Positions 12,478 through 23,533 of a stretch of DNA of 64,000 bases are shown here, piece after piece. Source of the stretch: Bisporella sp. PMI_857 (Eukaryota; Ascomycota; Leotiomycetes; Helotiales; Helotiaceae); the NCBI GenBank assembly GCA_021307315.1, contig JAJSPD010000035.1, positions 62,001-126,000 on the forward strand, read 5' to 3'. A program made the translations under genes and the position numbers. Positions within the stretch are counted from its first letter, which is position 1, and each line of letters starts with the position of its first letter. Under the pieces are notes generated by a model, which did not search any database, had not been told where the DNA came from, and saw only the letters and a list, made by a program, of their open reading frames with translations.

Positions 12478-12919
12478 AGAGTATGAAGTTACACATCTAT
12501 CGGCCTGGGAACAGCACAAAGATGACATGTACATGTAAATTGCACTGATTGAAGTGCATTGAAGAACACTAGCAAAAAAAAAGTTTACTGCCGCGATGGG
12601 TTTTCTGTGTGTTGGTACGCATTTGCTTGGAATACATCGTAGCATATCCCGATGCTCTGCTGCTTCATTCAAAATTAGCTTTTTACATTTGAGTTATAGA
12701 AATCATAAAAAACCACGATCAACTCATACACCTCCAAAATTATGAGGGTGGATTCCAAAGTAGAAAGGTCACAGTTCACTACAGGTTGAAAGTCTTGGCA
12801 CCACTGAATTCTGCAATATACTTGCCTATCTATGGAAGCTATAGGCTCATCCGAACATTGACCCATGGAGGTTCTGGCAAGATATTGAGAGATAAAGTAA
12901 GACTTCATCCAGAGGCAAC
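12478..12919. other. Intergenic between convergent genes
   Basis: The 3' flanks of the YCII gene and ribosomal P1 meet here. A run of nine A residues near 12575 is the only simple sequence. No gene is supported. Confidence 0.5.
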
Positions 12920-13413
12920 TTAATCGAAGAGACCGAAGCCCATATCCTCGTCGGACTCTTCCTTCTCTGTGAAATACTTTAGTAACTTTCCAAGACGAAT
13001 ATCGGAAATCATGATCCATACCCTCTTCCTTCTCCTCTTCCTTCTCGGCCTCAGCAGCAGCTCCACCAGCAGCAGCGCCTCCAGCAGCTGGGGCAGCAGC
13101 GGCACCACCACCAGATCCGACGTTCAAAAGGAGGTCCTTCACATCCTTACCCTCAAGAGCCTGTCTATAGTGTTAGTACTCTTCCCTTCCAAGTATCCTG
13201 TATATATAGTACCTTGGCGAAGAGAGAAGTCCAGATGGGCTCGACATCGTCGATACCAGCAGCCTTGATCAGAGTCAAGAGCTTGTCAGCCTAGCCGCGG
13301 TCAGTTCCACACTCCCGATGTGCTCATAAATGAAGAAGTCGTACGGTGATATCAACGGAATCATCAGCGAGGATGAGAGCCGCGTAGGAAACAGCGAGTT
13401 CGGCGTTAGACAT
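12920..13413 (-). CDS. RPP1: 60S acidic ribosomal protein P1
   Basis: Stalk protein P1 of the large ribosomal subunit, 110 residues, which recruits translation factors to the GTPase centre. Exons on the minus strand are 13413-13345, 13290-13213, 13160-13022 and 12966-12920. The N-terminal dimerisation part reads [20 protein letters not shown] ... [20 protein letters not shown], followed by [14 protein letters not shown]. Then comes an Ala/Gly-rich hinge and an acidic tail ending in the conserved stalk signature [13 protein letters not shown]. All three introns (13291-13344, 13161-13212, 12967-13021) are GT-AG, and the last interrupts the acidic tail. It is divergent with the DUF2408-like gene across 537 bases. 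Confidence 0.97.
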
Positions 13414-13950
13414 TTTGTCGTTTGTTCTGTATCGCGAGGATCAGCCGTGCTCCAAGGTGGTAGTTATTTACGCAGCAGCTCAGAGAGACCTCTAATGCGC
13501 AGCGACAATACATACTGTGATATTTATGTTCTAAGAACAGGAGAATCAATCAATTTAACCGCGTGGCCGGAGACTGATACGTCGAGTTCGTGGTTATGAT
13601 TTGCGTATTTAAATTTCAGAGGTAACCGTGACCTTGAATCGAATTTGTTCTAAAATTTTGTGTGTGCTTGCGGCTGTATAGCCGAAGTGGGGTCCAAAGC
13701 TTATTCCACCCTAGCCAATCACCAAGCTGGATGCGATTAGTCATGCGTCACCCCTCCTCCTTGTTAGTCAACCCTCATTCCCCCGCCAATACATAGACCA
13801 TCAAAGCTGCTCACTGTACACCAGTTCTTTCCTGGACGCTCCTGATAAACCCTAGGATATCTTGCAAGAAATTTTCGACGACCTTGGGATCAGAAAGTTC
13901 TGTGAAGCTAAATTCTAATTGCAACGAGAACGACTCAAAGAGATACCAAG
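13414..13950. promoter_or_regulatory. Divergent promoter RPP1 / DUF2408-like
   Basis: This 537-base interval separates the start codons of two divergent genes. No gene is contained. Pyrimidine-rich patches, expected for a ribosomal protein promoter, occur around 13740-13790. No specific factor site is claimed. Confidence 0.5.
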
Positions 13951-15481
13951 ATGGCCGATACACCAAACATACCCCCTCCTCTCGATCCAAGGGAGCTACC
14001 AATACTAGAAAGTTTGACAACGATTCGAGATGACTTGACTCTGCTCAAGCAAGATAGGAAGAATTATGTCAAGTCCTCGGACGTTATGCCACTTTATGAG
14101 AGAGTCGTGGACCAGGTCAAGCTACTGAACGAGATTCGAGCGGACAAGCCGCACGAGCAGAACCGAGGTTAGTACAGTGCTTGAGTGACCAATGCGAACC
14201 AAATTGTTCTGACTTCTTTCTTCAAGTTGATCGAGTACTGGATGGCTGCTTTCAGCTTATATCACTCTTTTTTATGACAATTGGAAGAAATAACGAAGCA
14301 CCCGCGGCATACGCCTTGACATCCACGATCAAGCGTTTACTTGACCATTTAACACAGGTTGACCTGTATTCGGCTAAAGATCTCGAACATGTCACTCATA
14401 CCCTTGCGAATATTAGGAATATCGTCAAAAAGCAGTCGGATTACTCTCCCAAGCTTATAACACTCCTTACAAATAGAGTTGACGTATGCCAGAGCTTGCT
14501 CGATAATTTGATTTCGCGGTTAGATAGACTCCATGGAGAGCTACCAAAGATCCACGAGAAGTTGATATCAATCCTACGGTCTCTTTCGCTAGCTAATACA
14601 AGATCAAAGGTATGCTCCACTGTGAATCGCTGTTCATGATAGGTGCTAACAGCTGCCTCTAGTTTTCTGTTAAGGAAGTAACTAAGCTGCAGGATCAGCT
14701 AAAGGAGATTGACGCAAAGAGGGTCGATGGAAAGTTTGTTTCACCTGATGGAACGGTGCCCGCCGGTAATGAGGAGGTCTGTAATCTTTTGGAACGTGTT
14801 TTATATTGGTCTGAAATCGTGCTCGAAAGGTAGGGTCCGCGCAGATTATCATTTGAACATTTCTAATGTTTAGTAGAAAGGGAGAGATCCCAGAAAGCTT
14901 CAAGCCTCTATACGACCAACTAGTGAAGATTCGAAATTCGCTTGAACAGTTATCCCTGACACAAGCGTGGTCTTTACGAGAGACCGACCTGTACGATTTC
15001 CAGAGACAATTGGACAAAGCAGATGAGAGCCGGATCGATCATAATTTCGTCGACAATGAGGGCAATTTTGCTGATTTATATGTACAACGTGTAAGCTTTT
15101 CCACTTACATGACTATGGAGATGTTTGTGCTAACTCAAATAGACACTACTATACCTTATTCGGCGAAGTTATGGGTATATTTACTACCTAATGGTGTCAT
15201 CCGAACCAGTATCCGAGGCTTTACTTCCCGTCTATAACCAATTACAAACTTTGAAGCGATGCTTGATTGAAGTGAAAAACTCTGGTGGAGTTAGCTCACC
15301 TAGAGAACTTTATCCATATAGCATGAAACTCAACTCGATCGATAACATGCGAGTTGACGGGAAATTCACGATTGGAACAGACATCCCAGAAGGACAAGGA
15401 AGTGTTAACGATCTTCTCTCAGAATGCTTTGAAATGGCATATGAACTTAGAGTAGCAGCAGAGACTGAAAGTGACGCATGA
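13951..15481 (+). CDS. DUF2408-like conserved fungal protein
   Basis: About 440 residues, resembling the fungal DUF2408 family (function unknown). The name is from memory of the family pattern and is less certain than the gene model. Exons are 13951-14167, 14227-14609, 14663-14829, 14874-15090 and 15143-15481. The fourth could instead start at 14877, a one-codon tandem TAGTAG acceptor choice. Nearly the whole protein is predicted helix: PRELPILESLTTIRDDLTLL, LDGCFQLISLFFMTIGRNNEA, DLEHVTHTLANIRNIVKKQS, FKPLYDQLVKIRNSLEQLSL, LPVYNQLQTLKRCLIEVKNSG. Two parts share the pattern 'D-x-K-R-V-D-G-K-F' / 'D-N-M-R-V-D-G-K-F', suggesting internal duplication. No signal peptide or membrane segment is visible. 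Confidence 0.8.
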
Positions 15482-16091
15482 TTCCCAAGAGTCTTATTAC
15501 GGGTTTTGCTTTTAATAGCGGGCGGCGTTTAGGCACTCTGTTTTGGACGCCGGTATGCTGTACAATATTGGCTTAGGCGGCTTTTTAAGTTCGAGTTTTA
15601 CAAGGTTACAAATAGAGGGCAAGTGGTGATGCAGATCACATCAAGCAGCTTGTGGAGTATTCTGGCACTAGGCTATATGATTAAGTGAATTGATGATTAC
15701 ATACTACTTTTGAACTTAGCACAGTTATTCCTCTGGCTTCACTATCTACTCGAGACTCTTCAGCCTCATGTAAAGCACTTCACAGAAAGTTACTTATGTT
15801 AAGGCTGTTTCTGCGTGAAATATACTTCCTATGATCTTTGGCCCTCAACCAGACATCACTCTAAATAGTGCCATAAAAAATTCCAAACCAACTTCAGGAG
15901 GCGTTGTGATGGTGCTTGAGTTCGGGGAGGCTGGACGGGTTATTTTGCCAAGTCCATTTACGCGGGCGCGTCACGCCTCGCGACCATCCTTTGTCCAACC
16001 TCTACCTTTCCTCTAAGGTCAACATAAGCTCGCGCACAACACCACAACTCTCCACGATACACACTTCACTGAGGTAAAGATCGCAACGAAA
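15482..16091. other. Intergenic, promoter of acidic protein gene
   Basis: This 610-base spacer lies between same-strand genes. A small frame at 15831-16016 has no family features. The last 80 bases are CA-rich, as in fungal 5' leaders. Confidence 0.5.
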
Positions 16092-16847
16092 ATGTTCACC
16101 ACACTCCCAACCCCAAACCACAAACCTCCGACAACGCGATTTTACACGCCAGCGTTCTCCTCGCCTCTCTCCTCATCCCCGTTGAAGCGCAGTCCTCTCT
16201 CTCCACGCGACCACAACATGGACACCGCAGCAGATTCGCTGTTGAGTCCTATGCGTACACCTTCCAAAACCCGATACTCTTCGTCTATATCAGAAAATCC
16301 CCACCACGGGAAACGAGAAAGCGTGTTTAGCAAACGGCAAACGAAGCCAAATCCTTTATTGAACAGGAATAGCGAAGAAGGACGTGAGACGCGGAGAAAG
16401 TTGTTTCTGAAGCGTGTGAAAGAAGAAAGCGAAGAGAGGAGATGGAAGAAGAAGGGTGGCGATGATGAGATGATGCGTACGATTTTTATTTTGGAAGAGA
16501 GAAGAGAGATGGAGAGGCGGCGGAGGGAGGCTGCATCCTTAGATTTGGCGGAGGAAGGAGATATGGATGATCTTGATTTGGATGTGGATGCTGAGCTTGC
16601 GGAAGAGATTGCGAGGAGGGAAATGGAGGAGTTGGATATGTTGGTTAGGGAAAGGGAGATGATGGTGAGTATGGGAGGAGGGGATACACCATACGGGAGC
16701 GACGAGGAGGAGTATGATGATATTTTCATGGATGTTATCCAGGAGGAGATAAAGTCGAGTCAGCAGCAACCTGCTACTGACCCTATGAATCAAGCGCATG
16801 AGCAGGCACGTCATGAGCAGGATCATGACATGATGGATATTTCATAG
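16092..16847 (+). CDS. Hypothetical acidic coiled-coil protein
   Basis: Intronless gene for a 251-residue protein that I do not recognise. The first ~60 residues are rich in Pro, Ser and Thr, with several SP/TP sites that could be CDK or MAPK targets (SSPLKRSPLSPRD, SPMRTPSK). The middle is very basic and charged (RRKLFLKRVKEESEERRWKKK). Residues ~125-205 form a probable long helix or coiled coil (LEERREMERRRREAA, AELAEEIARREMEELDML) with an Asp-rich stretch DMDDLDLDVDAEL, and the tail is acidic with His/Gln. A long antisense frame exists but is a shadow of this biased composition. The pattern fits a nuclear regulatory or chromatin protein, which is inference only. Confidence 0.7.
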   Translation: MFTTLPTPNHKPPTTRFYTPAFSSPLSSSPLKRSPLSPRDHNMDTAADSLLSPMRTPSKTRYSSSISENPHHGKRESVFSKRQTKPNPLLNRNSEEGRETRRKLFLKRVKEESEERRWKKKGGDDEMMRTIFILEERREMERRRREAASLDLAEEGDMDDLDLDVDAELAEEIARREMEELDMLVREREMMVSMGGGDTPYGSDEEEYDDIFMDVIQEEIKSSQQQPATDPMNQAHEQARHEQDHDMMDIS

Positions 16848-17875
16848 AGCTCAGGGATTTGGGGCGGTAGATGGCACTTGAAGTGTGTGTTTGATTGTAT
16901 GAGATTTGTTATGCATATTAGCGAAGGCGTCACGGAAGGCATACTGGAGTCTGTCGACAAAGCATGTAGCTCTCACAGGCATTATACTGGATACGCAGAT
17001 ATATAATACCAAAAATTTCTGCCCGAGCAGCAAAACCTTCGAAGCCACCCGAGCTCCATAAATTACCTACGTAACGTTTCCAGTAAACTTACTATGATTT
17101 TCTACATCCGTGAAGAACCCCTTTTTCAAGATATCCACTGATGAACCTCCGTGGGTCGCACCGAGCCCCCTGTATTGCCTTGCTGCCCAGTTGATATTAC
17201 AAAGTATTGCATGTAAGCCAAACTAGTGACGGTCGGGATAATGGGTACCCCTAACGTTTCTACTAAAAACTTTCCACCCAATGACTAAAATGGCAAAAAT
17301 CCATTGGAAAACTGTTGAGGGATTGGAGGATATAATTTGATCTCCCAGAGAGCTGAAAGATGCTAGCCCCGCTGGGGAGGTGAGAGGCAGGCTAGGTTGT
17401 GACATTATATGTGAGAACTAACCTTTGATATGCCAGGTCGGCTTTGGGTGTGTTTGTCCTTGAGATGATCTAATTCTTCTTGTATCAATGCATAAGTATG
17501 AAATATCGTGGAACTTGGCCAACCAGAGGAGCATTTTATTAGGTAGTTTACAAGGAAGTACTCTAGCGTAGAATGTCTCTTTATATGCTTTTACATATGG
17601 TGGCTGTAGGGAAATGTACGAAGTTGATTAGAACGGTCCTTCGGAGGTATCTACTAATGAAACCAGAGCAGGGTAGCCTCGTCTAGGGAACACGCCAAAG
17701 CACTTGGCCATTGGGTTAATACTGTGAGGGGTGAGCACCAAGAAGCTAGTATAGCAGTCTTCTTAAAACCATACATTTCTCGTCCAGTTTCATGGACTCC
17801 AAGCTATGTAGCTAATTTTGTATGGGTATATGGGCACCAGAATATATAGAGGGCAGGCGCAGGAAGACAACTGTT
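16848..17875. other. Intergenic between convergent genes
   Basis: About 1 kb between the stop codons of the acidic protein gene and PEX19. No gene, RNA or repeat is recognised. Confidence 0.5.
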
Positions 17876-19011
17876 TCACTGCTGAGGGCATCCTTCGTCT
17901 GGGGCCTCTGGAGCTCCAGCTCCAAACGCTTCCTGAGCTGCTGCCATATCTCCCACAAGATCTGGCGGAGGTGAGCCAGCTGCTTGCATCTGTCTAAATG
18001 TTAGCAGAATCTCTGTACAGCGCATCATGGAAACAGTACCTTTTGCATTCTCTCCACAATATATTCTCTATCCTTGGCATTATCATCCGAATATCCTTTG
18101 GCTTCAAATCTTCCCACGATCTCCTTGACATATGTCTGTTGCTCTTTATATCTTGTCATATCCTCCGCTGGCACTTTGCCTTCATTTTTTGCCATCCATT
18201 CAGGGAACTTGTCATGTAGCTCTTTCATTGGCTCATATAGTATCTCCTTATTGGTCAACTGCTCCATCATGCCCAAGAGCATTTTGGAGAAGTCCTCTTC
18301 TGAGCCCTCGCCGCCATCAAGCCCAGAGGTTGCCATTGCCTTCATCATTTCCGCAAGAAAATCCTCTTCGCCCGCTGTAGAAGCGGTTGCCGTAGCACTA
18401 CTATCTGATGCCTTCATTCGCTCCATTGTCTTCTTTATGGTTTCCTGGAAACTCTCTTCCCCTGCTGCCGAAGCTGGTCTTTGGCTGCCTTGAGATATTG
18501 TAGAATCTGGCTTCGCAGCAGAAGCTGCTGATTGTCCTGATTGGCTTTCTCCTCCCAATCCAGCAGCACCACCAAGCTCCTTCAACATACTTTCGAATTG
18601 TGACTTCATATCTGGATTTGAGTCTAGTTCCCCCAGGAGATCTTTCATCCCCGCCTGCAATTGTGCAGCGAAGTCATCATCTGATATGCCTTCAGCAGGT
18701 TCTGGAGCAGCCTCCGGTCTACCGGGACCTGATGGCGCGGAAGGCTTTTTGGGTAGAGGGACTGAGGGCGCGAACTCATCTAGCATATCTGTAGAGCATG
18801 TCAGTGATTCTTTCGACAGTTTTTTTAAGCATGGCACACCATCTAAGTCATCTAAATCATCTTCATCTGGATCGGGGACCTCTTCGATTTCCTGAGGTGC
18901 AGGCGTGGGATTTGCTGATGCTGCTGATGGGGCTTCTCCCTTTGTCTCCGCCTTTTCTAGCACCTCCCCCATTGATGTCTGGCTCTCATCCTTCTCAGCT
19001 TTGGTTGTCAT
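17876..19011 (-). CDS. PEX19: Peroxisomal biogenesis factor 19
   Basis: Chaperone and import receptor for peroxisomal membrane proteins, 361 residues, cytosolic and partly farnesylated. Exons on the minus strand are 19011-18040 and 17989-17876. The N-terminal part is acidic and disordered with PDPDEDDLDDLDG, the Pex3-binding region. The central helices include DDFAAQLQAGMKDLLGEL, FLAEMMKAMATSG and EDFSKMLLGMMEQLTNKE, followed by the conserved LYEPMKELHDKFPEWM and YKEQQTYVKEIVGRFEAKGY. Reading on past exon one would stop early after VLFP. The GT-AG intron (17990-18039) instead gives the standard end (PDLVGDMAAAQEAFG ... EGCPQQ), whose last four residues are a CaaX-type farnesylation box. It is divergent with UBC9. 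Confidence 0.96.
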
Positions 19012-19582
19012 CGTTATAGGTTATGGACGGGAATCTGCCGTGGCTTCGGCTTGTGACAGGTTCTCAGAGGCAACCCCGCCAAAAACAAATGGGACGCTCG
19101 TCAGTCTGGATGGGCTTGTCGTTATACCTAATGAATGTGTAGGTGATATATCAGGCCCAAAAATTATATTCTTGTTTGTATTTGAAAAGAAATAATATAT
19201 TCCAACAATGATTTTTTTGCGCTGGGACGGAAAGAAAAGGGGTACTAGAAGTTTACGTCCCAAGTTCCGCCTCGGCAGTGTTGCCCCTTGCCAGAATATC
19301 GGGTTGGAGGGGCATCAAAGCCTGTCAAGCCCACTCTAGTGATCTGAGCCTCACCATTCCAGACCACAAACCTCAGCCTCATTGCTCGGTCTCAGCCTCT
19401 TAATTTCTTTCAAAGGTGAAAACTTACCATCACTCACTACTTTCGTTCGTAAGGTCATATACTAGCAGCTGCCTAAACCAGATTTCCTTTTCTATTTAAC
19501 AACTCTCTTCATCTTCTCCCGTTGGCGTCATCTGTCGAGTGGCAACACCATCTGCAACAACCAACAAATTCACAGGAACAAA
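19012..19582. promoter_or_regulatory. Divergent promoter PEX19 / UBC9
   Basis: This 571-base interval is shared by two divergent start codons. The right half is pyrimidine-rich (around 19480-19530), as common for fungal housekeeping promoters. No gene is contained. Confidence 0.5.
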
Positions 19583-20153
19583 ATGGCGCTATGTATGAAC
19601 AGACTCGGGGAGGAGAGAAAGCAATGGCGTCGTGATCACCCATTTGGATTCTACGCGAAGCCTCAGAGGAACGCACAAGGTGTTCTTGATCTAAAGGTTT
19701 GGGAGTGTGGTATCCCCGGCAAGGAGAAGACTCTATGGGAGGGCGGTCTTTTCAAGCTGAGCGTCATTTTCCCTGATGGTAAGTTTCGCATGGGTTGGAT
19801 CTCTAATAAAGTACTAACATCTATCGCAGAGTATCCGACGAAGCCACCTAAGTGTACTACTATCTTCTCCTCATAGTCTTCAAAAGCTAACACTTTTAGG
19901 CAAATTTGTCCCGCCTCTCTTTCACCCCAACGTCTACCCGTCCGGAACCGTCTGCTTGTCGATTCTGAACGAAGAAGAAGGCTGGAAGCCAGCGATTACT
20001 ATTAAGCAAATTCTGCTCGGTGTTCAGGATCTTCTCGACGACCCCAACCCAGATTCTCCAGCACAAGCCGACGCATATAATTTGTTCAAGAAGGATCGGG
20101 AGGCATACGAGAAGAAAGTTAGGCGGATTGTGAAGGAGAATCCCGCGCCATGA
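19583..20153 (+). CDS. UBC9: SUMO-conjugating enzyme E2
   Basis: E2 enzyme that transfers SUMO from the E1 to target lysines, nuclear and essential in most fungi; 157 residues, the usual length. Exons are 19583-19778, 19830-19853 (only 24 nt) and 19900-20153. The start [20 protein letters not shown] is typical, as is [10 protein letters not shown]. The UBC fold follows with [15 protein letters not shown], where the catalytic Cys is about residue 92, and [20 protein letters not shown] and [11 protein letters not shown] after it. The tiny second exon encodes YPTKPPK flanked by split codons. It is confirmed because without it the E2 pattern is broken. Confidence 0.97.
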
Positions 20154-20600
20154 GATCTTTCCTGGAATGTATGGATTTTCAAGAGCATTGGCGTTGGCTG
20201 GATTTATTGTGGATGGTTCATCGCGGGTTAGCCCTATGGGGGTTTCAACATCTGACATCAGATACACTCAATGGGGTTCAGTGAATGAATGAATGAACCA
20301 ATACAACGCACATTCCATGAAGCTTGTTAGATGGGCGAGGCTCTCTGAAGTATGCGGAGAATGCACCCTTGTGATTCCACCAAAGTACAGTGATATGGCG
20401 GTACTCTCGAGGATGTCGCATTAGAATGTAGACTTATGAACTGCATGTTGTGTATTTTAAAGCTAATCGTTGGACCTTTCTTTCACGATATACACAGATT
20501 GACTCCAACCGGACCGTGAGAGCGCGATGAGCAGTTCTGACGCCACTACGGTCTCAAACTCAATAAGCGCATTAAATGCTCTTCTAAGCTTGAGAATGCG

Positions 20601-20607
20601 TGACTCA
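20601..20607 (+). promoter_or_regulatory. Gcn4/CPC1 consensus site TGACTCA
   Basis: A perfect TGACTCA, the binding site of the amino-acid-starvation bZIP factor (Gcn4, CPC1, CpcA), lies about 350 bases upstream of the asparagine synthetase ATG. Half-quality TGACTC copies also occur at 20500-20505 and 20709-20714. Regulation is inferred from the match and from the downstream enzyme. Confidence 0.6.
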
Positions 20608-20787
20608 TCTGGCGGTAAGAATGTAGACATTTATTTCCAACACAAATATATGCTACAATCAAATTATCAGGACGGATGCATCACTCTTATCAGAGACCCT
20701 GCCCGTGCTGACTCCGGTTTCGCTCCACTACACTATCTCCCCCCACCAAGCCCCACCATTTTTTTCTTTGGTCGACCCGACCATACT

Positions 20788-20794
20788 TGAGTCA
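20788..20794 (-). promoter_or_regulatory. Second Gcn4/CPC1 site (TGAGTCA)
   Basis: TGAGTCA is the reverse complement of TGACTCA. It lies about 165 bases upstream of the asparagine synthetase start codon, the usual distance for a working site. Confidence 0.65.
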
Positions 20795-20958
20795 CCAATT
20801 TAGAGGTTCTACATTATACGTGTATGACCTAAAACAACCTTTTTTCTTGCTCAAATACTATAGAGGACTTGCTATAACTCATTGCTTATCTTGACTACGA
20901 TTCAATTGAACCTCAATTGTTCTCTCAATCCCTATATCTTGATCTACACGCGACCGCA

Positions 20959-22973
20959 ATGTGTGGAATTGTGGGATGCCACCATGTGCCAGATGCGAAA
21001 GCATTCAAGCCCACCGCTCTGAAGATGGTGAAGCAATGTAGGCACCGTGGACCAGATTGGTCTGGGTCATACGTTGCCAACTCTACCAGTGAGTGCTGCT
21101 GAAATACTAGTCTCGTACAACGAGCAGGACTGACCCTTCGCAGTTCTTGCCCATGAACGATTGAGCATTGTTGGAGTTGATTCAGGGGCGCAACCACTGA
21201 CTAATGCGGACGAGAGTATCGCGCTTGCTGTTAATGGAGAGATATACAACCACAGGCTCATTCGGAAAGCCCTCAAGACTCCATATAACTTCAAGACCCA
21301 CTCTGATTGCGAAGTCATAATTCCACTGGTGAGAGGGAGCCCATGTCCGGAAATAAAATGCAGCTGACATAGTCTGAAGTACCTTGAATTTGGCATTGAA
21401 GCCCCGAAGCACCTTGATGGCATGTTTTCCTTCGTCCTCTATGATAAGGCCCAAGACCGAACAATTGCTGCCCGAGACCCCATCGGCGTGACAAGTTTCT
21501 ACCAAGGATGGTCAAGCAAGCTGCCAGGAGCTACATTCTTTGCTTCAGAGCTGAAATGTTTACACTCAGTATGCGACAAAATTATAACCTTCCCACCAGG
21601 CCATATTTATGATTCAAAGACTGGAGAGACCACAAGATATTACCAGCCATCTTGGTGGGAACCCACAAACATCCCAACAGCGCCAGTTGACTATAAACTG
21701 CTTCGGGAGACGTTTGAGGCGGCTGTCAGAAAGCGTTTGATGGCCGAAGTTCCATACGGTGTTCTGTTGTCAGGTGGCCTCGACTCAAGTTTGGTTGCGT
21801 CTATTGCCCAGCGAGAAACATTGCGCTTGACAGCTGCAACATTCCAGAAGATGCAAAAAAGGACGGACGGCAATGACGAGAGCGAAGCTCAAAATGGAGA
21901 TGCAGACGAGGGACTTGTTGGCATCGACGACGACAACGAGTTATCTACCACGGGTTACTATCCCCAGCTTAACTCATTCTCGATTGGGCTTCCCGACGCA
22001 CCTGATACTAAAGCGGCAAAGGAAGTTGCGAAATTTCTAGGCACCAAACACCACGATTTGACCTTCACAATTCAAGAGGGTCTGGACGCGCTCTCAGATG
22101 TCATCTATCACCTAGAGACATTTGATGTGACAACAATCCGTGCCTCAACACCTATGTTCCTGCTGTCAAGAAAGATCAAGGCCATGGGAGTGAAGATGGT
22201 TCTTAGCGGAGAAGGAAGCGATGAAATTTTCGGAGGTTATCTATATTTCCACGCTGCTCCAGATAAGGAAGCTTTCCATGCCGAGACCGTTCGCAGAATC
22301 AAGAACTTACATTTGGCTGACAACCTGCGAGCCAATAAATCTACCTCAGCTTGGGGTCTTGAGGCTCGCGTACCCTTCCTCGACAAAAAGGTAAAATCTA
22401 AACCAAGCATCTTTTCCTTTCGCTGACCATATCACAGTTCTTGGAGGTGGCAATGAACATCGACCCCAAGGAGAAGTTGATCACTAAGGACAGGATCGAA
22501 AAATACATTATGCGAAAGGCATTTGATGTATCCGATGAGCCCGGAGCCAAGCCATATCTTCCTGATAACATTCTTTGGAGGCAAAAAGAGCAATTTAGTG
22601 ACGGTGTTGGCTACGGATGGATCGATGCACTGAAGGACAACGCCGAACTGCATGTTACAGATGAGATGATGAAGAACCCCAAGCCAGAATGGGGAACTGA
22701 TATTCCAGATTCCAAGGAAGCGTGCGTATACGTAATGCTAAATTCGAAGCAATTACTAATAAGCGATAGTTACTGGTACCGAACAATGTTTGATGAGCAC
22801 TTCCCACCTTATTGTGCAGATACAGTCATGCGGTGGACGCCTACGTGGTCCGAGCAGACTGACCCTAGTGGCAGGTAAGCGTCTTCTAACCTAGACCTTG
22901 TGATAGAATTGACAACTGACCAAAAAATAGAGCAATTGCGATTCACAACCAGAAGTACGAGAACACGAAATAA
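20959..22973 (+). CDS. Asparagine synthetase (glutamine-hydrolysing)
   Basis: Makes asparagine from aspartate, glutamine and ATP; 585 residues, cytosolic. Exons are 20959-21088, 21144-21328, 21380-22390, 22438-22721, 22770-22874 and 22931-22973. The class II glutaminase domain starts MCGIVGC, whose Cys2 is the nucleophile, with [19 protein letters not shown] and VNGEIYNH. The synthetase domain has the ATP-pyrophosphatase loop [15 protein letters not shown], the [14 protein letters not shown] motif and [10 protein letters not shown]. An acidic insertion ([17 protein letters not shown]) follows the P-loop, as in other fungal enzymes. The tail [10 protein letters not shown] is encoded by a short last exon. 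Five GT-AG introns are all in phase. Gcn4-type sites upstream suggest cross-pathway control. Confidence 0.97.
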
Positions 22974-23533
22974 GCAAACTTAAAGAAAGGGCATTGGAAT
23001 GACATATGCCATTTCTAGAAAAGTTATCTTTCAAGAGTAGTCGAGTTCTTGAGGGTTTGCAATCTGCATGAGGGGCCATCATATGCTCTTTTGGGGGGTA
23101 TTAATAGCTTCAGACAGTGCATTGTATATACACCCTGATCCTCTCCAAACATAGAATATAATAGAAAGATCGAGATTGAAGAACTGGAGAAGGAAAAAAT
23201 GGGCCTGCATGTGATCACAGATGAAAGGAAAGAGAGTGGTGGACGGGAATAGACAATTGACGACTTGCGAAAGGTGTCCAAGTCACTCAGACAACAACAA
23301 TGAACGTTAAGAGTGCTTTGGGAATGCTAGCGTCGTGATACCTAACTAATACCATTTAGGCTAGCTCATCTGTATGTGGACCCTGATGGCCCGGAAAAAA
23401 GTCGGACCGGGCTCTTCCGTAATTTCCCCTGGAAGCTCGTCAGGTGTGTTGACAATTTCTCAACGAAAGCCCAAACCATCAATCTTCTACCAAACCATTT
23501 CAATTCCTCTCAATTTCCTCCCATACTTCAAAC
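22974..23533. other. Intergenic, porin promoter
   Basis: 560 bases between asparagine synthetase and porin. The last 130 bases are C/T/A-rich 5' leader. No gene or repeat is seen. Confidence 0.5.

Larger units (their letters stand above)
20154..20958. promoter_or_regulatory. Asparagine synthetase upstream region
   Basis: 805 bases between UBC9 and the asparagine synthetase start. It holds a short TGAA repeat at 20282-20297 and several Gcn4-type sites, given separately. A frame at 20527-20790 is not supported as a gene. Confidence 0.6.

Noticed and set aside
16142..16729. 195-codon antisense frame opposite the acidic protein
   Set aside because: Low-complexity Ser/Ile shadow of the Glu/Arg-rich gene; no independent support.
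18074..18493. 139-codon frame opposite PEX19
   Set aside because: Antisense shadow of a well-supported gene.
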